A stretch of 64,000 nucleotides of DNA from Nonomuraea typhae. Lineage in GTDB: Bacteria; Actinomycetota; Actinomycetes; Streptosporangiales; Streptosporangiaceae. Made by a program: the position numbers and the translations under genes. The stretch spans positions 124,001 to 188,000 of the forward strand of contig NZ_VRLV01000005.1 in the NCBI RefSeq assembly GCF_009760925.1. The letters are read 5' to 3'. The notes beneath the pieces are model-generated. The model did no database searches and was not told the DNA's origin. It saw only the letters and a program-made list of their open reading frames with translations. Shown one piece after another: positions 58,314 to 64,000 of this stretch (the stretch's first letter is position 1; each line of letters opens with the position of its first letter).

Positions 58314-60277
58314 TTGGACAGCTCCGCGACGGCTCGGTAGGCGGCGGTGACGGCGGCGTCGGCGTAGGCGGCCGGGATGGAGTCGGAGTTGGCGATCGTG
58401 ATCCGCCCGTGCCTGCGCCGGGCCGTCTCCGCCGGGAAGGGGCCTTCGGGGTAGAAGGCGTTCCACGGCCTGCAGTACTCGGGGGCGTAGCCGTGGCCCC
58501 AGCGGTTGACCGTGATCGCCTCGATGTCCTTGGCCGGGTCGAAGCCGCCCGGGCCGAGCAGCCGGGTGAGCTGGTCGCGGATGGAGTACTCCATGAAGGA
58601 GAAGTCCGTCTTGATCAGCTCGTGCCGCCCGGCGATCGCGCCGTCGGCCGGGCCCATGGCCGACCTGCACGGCGTGGCGATCATGTGCACGTTGATCGGC
58701 TGGCTCGGGTCCTTCGGGCACTCGTAGCCGGGCATGCTGACCGGGTAGTCGAGCTCGGAGACGCACCAGTAGGCGCCGGTCCAGCGGGTGTGGTGGATGC
58801 CGACCCGCTGCCACGCCTCCCAGTTGCGCAGCTGGACCATCGCGTACAGCAGCGGCATCTTGACCGCCTGGTGCAGGGCCGCCTTCTGCTCCGGCGGCAG
58901 GGAGGTGACCAGGTAGGGGATGACCATGTTCCAGCAGGCCATGACGACCGCGCCGGCGCGCACGGTCTTGATCTGGTGGCCGTCGAAGTAGCCGACCGTG
59001 GCGGTGGTGGCGGTCTCGGGGGCGCCGTCGTTGTGGGCCAGCACCACGGGGCTGGACAGCCGGAAGCGCACCCGGTTCGAGGGCTGGTCGAGCTTGCCGT
59101 AGTCGAAGGAGGCGGTGGTGATGCCGTCCATGTCGACGGCGCTGGCGAAGCCGGGGATCATCCGGCCGACCATCATGCGCACGAGCGCCTGGTTGCCTTC
59201 GGGGAAGTGGTAGATGTACGGGTCGTCGGCGTCCCATTCCTTGATCATGCTGGGGGAGTTGAAGCGGGAGGGCTTGCCGGCGTCGAGGCCGAGTCCCTGC
59301 AGGCCCGGGTACTCCCACTCCTCCGCGCTGCCCCAGGCGTCGATCGCGCCGAACGCCTCGGTGCTGTAGGCCCACTCGTCGCTCGACTGGGTGCGCAGGA
59401 ACCGCTCCACGTCGGGGTGGACCTTGCACACCTCCAGCAGGAAACGCGAGTAGGTCAGGTCGGCCAGCTTGCGCTCCTTCTCGGCCTGCGACAGGCCGGG
59501 GAACCAGTCGGGCGGGTTCTTGTACAGCCGCAGGAGGTCCTTCCTGGCCTGCTCGGCGATCGGGAGCTGGGCGACCCACTCCTCCGCCTTGATGCCCGGG
59601 GTGTACTTGATCAGCCGCTCGGTGGCGAAGGTCTCCCGGTCGCACATGACGCTGTCGTACATCTTGAAGCGCTCGTAGAGCTTCTGGTCGAAGTACTTGT
59701 CGAACTTCTTGACCTCGACGCCGAGCTGCTGCAGCAGGGTCTTGCCCTCGGGCGTCCACACCGAGGGCGCCTCGATCGACTGCGAGCCGCCGTAGCCGAT
59801 CAGCGGGCCCTGGCGGCCCTTCGGGGTGAACTCGTTGCGCCGGGCGTGGCCGCCGATCTCGTCGTGGTTGTCCAGGATGAGGATGCGCGCGCCGGGGTTG
59901 AGCCGCAGCCACTCGAAGGCCGCCGCGACGCCGCTGATGCCGCCGCCGACCACGACCAGGTCGTACATCTCGCCGGTGAACTCGGGTGTGCCCGCGTACT
60001 CCCAGAAGCGGTCGTCGCGCAGCGCGTGCGGCACGCTGAGCGCCTGGGGCGTGTTGCCCTGCAGACCGGTGAGCGTGGGCGGGAACTTCACATCGGCCGG
60101 CACCTCGAGGTCGGGGGTGCCGATCACGCCCGGCTCGCCCGAGCTGGGACCGCACCCGGCCACGGCTCCGAGCGCCGCCACCCCAGCGGCCATCGCGACG
60201 CCGTCGAAGAAGTCCCGGCGTGAAATGCTCCGGCCCATCCCGAGCTCGCGCGCCCTGCGTGGGTTGATGTCGCTCAT
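58310..60277 (-). CDS. Tat-exported lipoprotein FAD amine oxidase-like enzyme
   Basis: The 655-residue protein has a twin-arginine signal, SISRRDFFDGVAMAAG, ending in a lipobox (AVAGC), so it is probably exported folded and lipid-anchored. The Rossmann motif VVVGGGISGVAAAFEW and NHDEIGGHARRNEF belong to the flavin amine oxidase/protoporphyrinogen oxidase superfamily, and the C-terminal FAD part has IAGRHELIKTDFSF and GRITIANSDS. The middle 400 residues are unlike monoamine oxidase and look like a less-studied FAD family; substrate unknown. ATG at 60277 gives the shortest good Tat signal; longer starts are open. It is coupled to the PrsW-type protease. Confidence 0.78.
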   Translation of the reverse strand: MSDINPRRARELGMGRSISRRDFFDGVAMAAGVAALGAVAGCGPSSGEPGVIGTPDLEVPADVKFPPTLTGLQGNTPQALSVPHALRDDRFWEYAGTPEFTGEMYDLVVVGGGISGVAAAFEWLRLNPGARILILDNHDEIGGHARRNEFTPKGRQGPLIGYGGSQSIEAPSVWTPEGKTLLQQLGVEVKKFDKYFDQKLYERFKMYDSVMCDRETFATERLIKYTPGIKAEEWVAQLPIAEQARKDLLRLYKNPPDWFPGLSQAEKERKLADLTYSRFLLEVCKVHPDVERFLRTQSSDEWAYSTEAFGAIDAWGSAEEWEYPGLQGLGLDAGKPSRFNSPSMIKEWDADDPYIYHFPEGNQALVRMMVGRMIPGFASAVDMDGITTASFDYGKLDQPSNRVRFRLSSPVVLAHNDGAPETATTATVGYFDGHQIKTVRAGAVVMACWNMVIPYLVTSLPPEQKAALHQAVKMPLLYAMVQLRNWEAWQRVGIHHTRWTGAYWCVSELDYPVSMPGYECPKDPSQPINVHMIATPCRSAMGPADGAIAGRHELIKTDFSFMEYSIRDQLTRLLGPGGFDPAKDIEAITVNRWGHGYAPEYCRPWNAFYPEGPFPAETARRRHGRITIANSDSIPAAYADAAVTAAYRAVAELSK

Positions 60278-60410
60278 GGTCGCGATCATGAGTTCGTGGG
60301 GTAATTCCCCCGCTACGGCACGCAGCCCCTGGAGGAACATTTTGCGCGGCCTATTACCGCGAATGCCTGTTTGGAGTAGCGTCCGGAATATCACCGACGG
60401 GGGGAGTCCG

Positions 60411-60611
60411 ATGGTCGGCAAGCAGGGCAGGGTCACGGGGAGGATCGGCCCGGGTCTGGTCGGCGAGGTGATGGTCCCGGTGCGGGGCGGCGTCGAGGCT
60501 TTCTACGCCCACCCGAGCGTGGCCGACGAGGAGTTCCCGGTCGGGACGATCGTCGTGGTGGTGGAGTACTTCCCGCCGCGCACGGTCTACGTGGCCAACG
60601 CGCTGGTCTGA
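60411..60611 (+). CDS. Short NfeD-like OB-domain protein
   Basis: The 66-residue product consists of only an OB-like fold: KQGRVTGRIGPGLVGEVMVP, then VEAFYAHPSVADEEFPVGT and VVVVEYFPPRTVYVANAL, like the C-terminal domain of NfeD proteins without membrane helices or protease domain. GGGGGAG lies just before the ATG at 60411. It is nine bases ahead of the flotillin gene; NfeD-flotillin operons are conserved in bacteria, and the OB domain usually helps place flotillin in membrane microdomains. Confidence 0.75.
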   Translation: MVGKQGRVTGRIGPGLVGEVMVPVRGGVEAFYAHPSVADEEFPVGTIVVVVEYFPPRTVYVANALV

Positions 60612-60620
60612 GGAGGCCGG

Positions 60621-62090
60621 ATGTCCCCTGAGCTCATCATCGCCGGCGTCGGGGTGCTCGTCGCCGTGGTCGTGCTGATCCTGTTGTTCAAGGCGGTCTG
60701 GCGGGTGGCCGAGCCGAACGAGGCGCTGATCATCTCGGGCCTCGGCGCGCGTGGCCGGGGCGAGGGGATCGACAGCCTGGGATTCAAGATCATCACCGGT
60801 AAGGGCTCGGCGGTGCTGCCCGGGTTCCAGACCGCCAGGCGGCTCCGCCTCGACACCCGCTCGGCCAACCTCCAGGTCTCCTGCGTCACCCAGCAGGGCA
60901 TCCCCGTCCACATCAGGGGCGTGGTCATCTACAAGGTCGGCGACGACCTCACCTCGATCGCCAACGCCGCCCGCCGCTTCCTGGACCAGCAGGACTTCAT
61001 GACGGGCGCGATCCACGAGCTGTTCACCGGCCACCTGCGCTCGATCATCGGCGGCCTGACCGTCGAGGACCTCATCCTCAACCGCGAACGCCTGACCAGT
61101 GAGACCCGGGCCTCGGCCGCCGACGAGATGAGCAAGCTCGGCCTGATCGTCGACTCGCTGCAGATCCAGGAGATCGACGACGAGACCGGCTACATCGCCA
61201 ACCTCGGCAAACCCCACGCCGCCAAGGTCGCCGCCACCGCCCGCATCGCCGAGGCCCAGCGCGACCAGGAGGCCACCGAGGCCGAGCAGGTCGCGGCGGC
61301 CAACAAGGCGGCGGCCTGGCGCGACGCCCAGATCAAGCAGGCGTCCTACCAGGCCGAGATCGACCGCGCCCAGGCCACCTCCCGCCAGGCCGGGCCGCTG
61401 TCGGAGGCCAGCGCCCGCCAGGAGGTCGTGGTCCAGGAGACCAGGGCCGCCGAGCTGGAGGCCCAGCTGGCCGAGCAGCGCCTGCAGTCGCAGGTGCGCA
61501 AACCGGCCGACGCCAAGGCGTACGAGACCGTCACCCTCTCCCAGGCCGAGCGCGACGCCCGCATCGCCCAGGCCGAGGCGGAGGCCAGGGAGACCGAGCT
61601 GCGCGCCGTCGCGCAGGCGTCCCAGGTCAAACAGGCCGCCGCCGCGGAGGCGGAAGCGGTACGGCTGCGCGGCGAGGCGGCCGGTGCGGCCACGCGGGTC
61701 GGCGGCGAAGCCGAGGCGGCGGCGGCGAAGGCCCGCGGCCTGGCCCAGGCGGAGGCGGCCAAGGCGCTGGGCCTGGCCCAGGCGGAGGCCGAGCAGGCCA
61801 AGGGCCTGGCGGAGGCGACCGCCATCCGGGCGCGGGCCGAGGCGCTGGCCGAGAACCAGGAGGCGGTCATCGCCCAGCAACTGGCCGAGCGCTGGCCGGA
61901 GGTGGTGAAGGCGGGCGCGCAGGCGTTCGGCAACGTGGACCACATGGTGGTGCTCAACGGGGCTCAGGGAGTCGAGGAACTGCTGGCCAAGGCGCTCACC
62001 CTGGGCGGCACCGGGCTGGGGCTGGCCAGGGCGCTGCTGACTGGGCAGGCGGCTTCCCCCGAAAAACCACAAACACCCGTGAAGCCGTAA
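60621..62090 (+). CDS. Flotillin-family membrane scaffold protein
   Basis: The 489-residue protein has one N-terminal membrane helix (about 5-25), an SPFH domain (about 30-200; VWRVAEPNEALIISG, VTQQGIPVHIRGVVIY, FLDQQDFMTGAIHELF) and a long alanine/glutamate-rich coiled coil (about 200-430; repeated AEAxAx and LAQAEAAKALG units) with a C-terminal oligomerisation part. Flotillins organise lipid microdomains and membrane fluidity. GGAGG overlaps the stop of the NfeD-like gene, so the two are one operon. Confidence 0.9.
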   Translation: MSPELIIAGVGVLVAVVVLILLFKAVWRVAEPNEALIISGLGARGRGEGIDSLGFKIITGKGSAVLPGFQTARRLRLDTRSANLQVSCVTQQGIPVHIRGVVIYKVGDDLTSIANAARRFLDQQDFMTGAIHELFTGHLRSIIGGLTVEDLILNRERLTSETRASAADEMSKLGLIVDSLQIQEIDDETGYIANLGKPHAAKVAATARIAEAQRDQEATEAEQVAAANKAAAWRDAQIKQASYQAEIDRAQATSRQAGPLSEASARQEVVVQETRAAELEAQLAEQRLQSQVRKPADAKAYETVTLSQAERDARIAQAEAEARETELRAVAQASQVKQAAAAEAEAVRLRGEAAGAATRVGGEAEAAAAKARGLAQAEAAKALGLAQAEAEQAKGLAEATAIRARAEALAENQEAVIAQQLAERWPEVVKAGAQAFGNVDHMVVLNGAQGVEELLAKALTLGGTGLGLARALLTGQAASPEKPQTPVKP

Positions 62091-62179
62091 AGTCAGGGCG
62101 TTTCTTCAAGTCCGGAAAACGGCCGGTCCGGTTCATCTAGCGTCTTGAGAAAGGGGCGCCGGAGCGAACTGGAGAATTC

Positions 62180-62827
62180 ATGATTAAGGCCATTTCCGGA
62201 CTTATTCTCGGCGTAGTAGTAATGTCCGGTTGCTCGGGCGGGCAGGCCGCCGCCCCCTCCGCCACCCCGGCGCCGCTCGACGCCGCCCGGCTCCGCGCCG
62301 CGCTGCTGCCCACCCCCCAGGGCATGACGGTCTCCTACGGCCCGGAAACCGGCGCGTACGGCTCCCTCAAGGCCACCAAGCAGGGCCTGGACGCGCTGCG
62401 CACGGCCAAGGTCGACAAGCCGGGCTGCGCGGGACTCGGCCAGCTCGACCCCGCCAAGCTCGGCACCGCCCCCGCCGCCGTGGTCGCCTACTCCTCCAAG
62501 CAGGGCTCCATCACCCAGGCGATCGTCGTCACCGGCGCCTTCCCCGGCCCCATCCCCGCGCGCTGCGCCTCCTACAAGGCCGACGTGGACGGGACCAAGG
62601 TCACCTACCGCACGGACGCCGTGGACATGCCCAAGCGCGGCGACCAGTCCCGCGCCTTCCTGACCACCGCGACCAGCCGCGGCAGCTCCGCCCAGATCGG
62701 GGCCGTGATGATCGCGAGGAAGGGCGTGGTCACGAGCCTGCTGGTGCTGGGCAAGGAGGTGAAGAAGGACGGGCTGGCCGAGCTGGGCCGCCTCGCCGAC
62801 GAAAAACTCGCCCGCATCACGGCCTGA
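62180..62827 (+). CDS. Predicted lipoprotein
   Basis: The 215-residue protein has a lipoprotein signal peptide: MIKAISGLILGVVVMSGC with lipobox VMSGC (Cys18), then a Pro/Ala-rich linker and a globular part with TPQGMTVSYGPETGAYGSL and two cysteines (GCAGLG; ARCASY) that may form a disulfide. No family is recognised with certainty; it resembles DUF5642-like actinobacterial surface lipoproteins. It stands alone after the flotillin operon. Its last codons are part of a 20-bp tandem repeat. Confidence 0.72.
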   Translation: MIKAISGLILGVVVMSGCSGGQAAAPSATPAPLDAARLRAALLPTPQGMTVSYGPETGAYGSLKATKQGLDALRTAKVDKPGCAGLGQLDPAKLGTAPAAVVAYSSKQGSITQAIVVTGAFPGPIPARCASYKADVDGTKVTYRTDAVDMPKRGDQSRAFLTTATSRGSSAQIGAVMIARKGVVTSLLVLGKEVKKDGLAELGRLADEKLARITA

Positions 62828-62864
62828 GCGCCCGCATCACGACCTGAGCGCCCCCATCACGACC
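62811..62864. repeat. 20-bp tandem repeat over the lipoprotein stop codon
   Basis: CCCGCATCACGGCCTGAGCG, a second copy with one change and a partial third copy follow each other. The first copy contains the last codons and the TGA of the lipoprotein gene. Confidence 0.75.
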
Positions 62865-62869
62865 CCGGC

Positions 62870-63814
62870 TCACCCTCCGGTGCGCAGGACGAGCTTCCCC
62901 ACGGTACGGCGGGCCGCCAGGTCGGCCAGGGCCGTGGGTGCCTGCTCCAAGGAGTACTCGGCGCCGGTCAGCGGGCGCAGCCGCCCGGCGGCCGTCAGGG
63001 CGATCAGCTCGGCCAGCGGCGCGGCGGCCGAACCGCCGGGCAGGCGCAGGTGCGCCCCGAGCCAGTAGCCGCCCACGCCGATGTTGCGCTCGCTGAGCCG
63101 CCCGGGATCGACCGGCCGCGGATCCACCCCGCCCGAGACGCCGTAGGCGATCAGGCGGCCGAAGGGGGCCAGCGCCTCCGGGGCGGCGTCGAAGACCGCC
63201 CCGCCCACCGCGTCCAGGATGACGTCCACCGGTGCGCCGCCGTTGGCCGCGACGACCCGTTCGGCGTAGCCGTCCGCGTCGCCGTCGATCGCCGCGTCCG
63301 CGCCCAGGCTCAGGACCAGGTCGCGCTTGTCCGGCGTGGAGGCGGTGCCGATGACCCGGCCGGCGCCGAACTCCCTGGCCAGCTGGATCGCCAGATGGCC
63401 CACGCCGCCGGCCGCGGCGTTGACCACGACGGTGGCGCCGGGGGTGAGCGGCGCCGCCGTACGCAGGAGATGCCAGGCGGTCAGGCCCTGCACGAGCAAC
63501 GCGAGCGCGGCGCCCGCGGGCAGGTCCTCGGGGATGTCCACCGGCGTCTGCGCCAGCGCCTTGGTGGCGTAGGCGCGCTCGGCGAAGGCGAGCACGCGGC
63601 GCCCGTCCGGGGCGCGGCCCACCACCTCGTGGCCGGGCACGAACGGCAGCTCGGGCGGCATGTAGGTGCCGCGCAGCCGCTCGATGTCGGCGAAGTTGAG
63701 CCCGGCGGCCTCCACCTCCACCAGCGTCTCGCCGGGGGCCGGCACGGGGTCGGGGAGGTCGGCGGGGGTCAAGACGTCGGGTCCGCCGAGTCGTTCGGCG
63801 ATCATCGCTCTCAT
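62870..63814 (-). CDS. Quinone oxidoreductase-like zinc-free MDR protein
   Basis: The 314-residue protein belongs to the medium-chain dehydrogenases: ETLVEVEAAGLNFADIERLR and FVPGHEVVGR in the catalytic part, VVVNAAAGGVGHLAIQLARE as the NADPH Rossmann motif, and a C-terminus ALADLAARRTVGKLVL. No structural or catalytic zinc cysteines are seen, which fits the QOR/zeta-crystallin group that reduces quinones or enones. It is divergent from the LysR gene and likely under its control. Start ATG at 63814. Confidence 0.87.
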   Translation of the reverse strand: MRAMIAERLGGPDVLTPADLPDPVPAPGETLVEVEAAGLNFADIERLRGTYMPPELPFVPGHEVVGRAPDGRRVLAFAERAYATKALAQTPVDIPEDLPAGAALALLVQGLTAWHLLRTAAPLTPGATVVVNAAAGGVGHLAIQLAREFGAGRVIGTASTPDKRDLVLSLGADAAIDGDADGYAERVVAANGGAPVDVILDAVGGAVFDAAPEALAPFGRLIAYGVSGGVDPRPVDPGRLSERNIGVGGYWLGAHLRLPGGSAAAPLAELIALTAAGRLRPLTGAEYSLEQAPTALADLAARRTVGKLVLRTGG

Positions 63815-63880
63815 GTCCCCGACGTTAGGAGCGGGAGTCGGGGCCGGACAGGGGGCCGGATTTGCGGTTGGCCGGGAATG

Positions 63881-63897
63881 TATGAAGGTTTCTCATA
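63881..63897. promoter_or_regulatory. TATGA-N7-TCATA palindrome before the LysR gene
   Basis: TATGA (63881-63885) and TCATA (63893-63897) form a 17-bp dyad with the T-N11-A geometry of LysR sites. It touches the LysR start codon and lies 67 bases from the divergent oxidoreductase start, so it could control both. Confidence 0.5.
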
Positions 63898-64000
63898 TGA
63901 CAGATTTGAGCGCGGCCGAGCTGCGGGTGCTGGTCGCCGTGGACGGGGAGGGCAGCGTGTCCGCTGCCGGGGTGCGGCTGGGGCTGACCCAGTCCGCGGT
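63897..64000 (+). CDS. LysR-family regulator, N-terminal part
   Basis: Only the first 34 codons are inside the window: MTDLSAAELRVLVAVDGEGS followed by VSAAGVRLGLTQSAV. This is the LysR helix-turn-helix start (LxxFxAVxxxGSxxxAAxxLxxTQSAV). ATG at 63897 overlaps the dyad. The protein continues beyond the window edge. As usual for the family it is divergent from a likely target gene, the quinone oxidoreductase-like gene. Confidence 0.8.
   Translation, partial: MTDLSAAELRVLVAVDGEGSVSAAGVRLGLTQSA

Noticed and set aside
1..64000. Mobile element or prophage
   Set aside because: No transposase, integrase, phage structural gene, tRNA attachment site or long terminal inverted repeat was seen; composition is even apart from short promoter regions.

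Overview
The window is very GC-rich DNA with strong G/C bias at third codon positions. It carries gene families typical of filamentous actinobacteria: conservons (roadblock, DUF742 and GTPase modules), AfsR/SARP regulators, an ECF sigma factor with a CU044_5270-type partner, a PucR regulator, an Otr(A)-type ribosomal protection protein and many GTG starts. The set suggests a Streptosporangiales-like organism (for example Nonomuraea), but this is inferred from gene content only. No tRNA, rRNA, integrase, transposase or CRISPR array was seen. No stretch longer than about 300 bp lacks a gene.

Bases 1-10850 hold a peptide and amino-acid utilisation neighbourhood. It contains the end of a proline racemase-family gene, two M19 dipeptidases (one with a degraded metal site), an FMN split-barrel protein, three tandem gamma-glutamyltranspeptidase-fold hydrolases (two are recent duplicates that include the upstream region), an SSS-type symporter and a ureohydrolase that closely resembles nickel guanidine hydrolase (GdmH).

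Bases 10827-22982 are a specialised-metabolism island. A stand-alone condensation protein faces a one-module NRPS (C-A-T-reductase) across an AT-rich spacer with a perfect 17-bp palindrome. Convergent with the NRPS is a minus-strand locus: S26 signal peptidase, SARP regulator, 62-residue six-cysteine peptide, MauE-like and MauD-like redox proteins and an ABC exporter. Three heptamer repeats precede the peptide gene at SARP-like spacing. This locus is the best candidate in the window for an undescribed system: a disulfide-rich secreted peptide made with its own oxidation and export machinery.

Bases 23047-35371 are accessory genes: a Tat-exported KstD-like flavoprotein, a small secreted peptide, a flavin monooxygenase-TetR pair with a 29-bp operator, a BtrH-domain protein, a truncated SDR abutting a second TetR, GNAT, CPBP, VOC/MarR with two operators, a TipA-like MerR with a readable promoter, a sigma factor operon and a frameshifted CDP-alcohol phosphatidyltransferase.

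Bases 35388-48816 contain an Otr(A)-type gene behind a possible leader ORF, an NAD-dependent DNA ligase, small genes, a MarR/VOC pair, a YhgE/Pip protein with a degenerate ABC ATPase, and an agmatinase-permease operon divergent from PucR. Bases 48896-56623 carry a partial conservon (A and C only), a DUF4331 gene and, on the opposite strand, a complete four-gene conservon with overlapping stops and starts. The rest holds an SDR, a Tat-lipoprotein amine oxidase coupled to a PrsW-type protease, an NfeD-domain/flotillin pair, a lipoprotein and a quinone oxidoreductase divergent from a LysR gene cut by the window edge.
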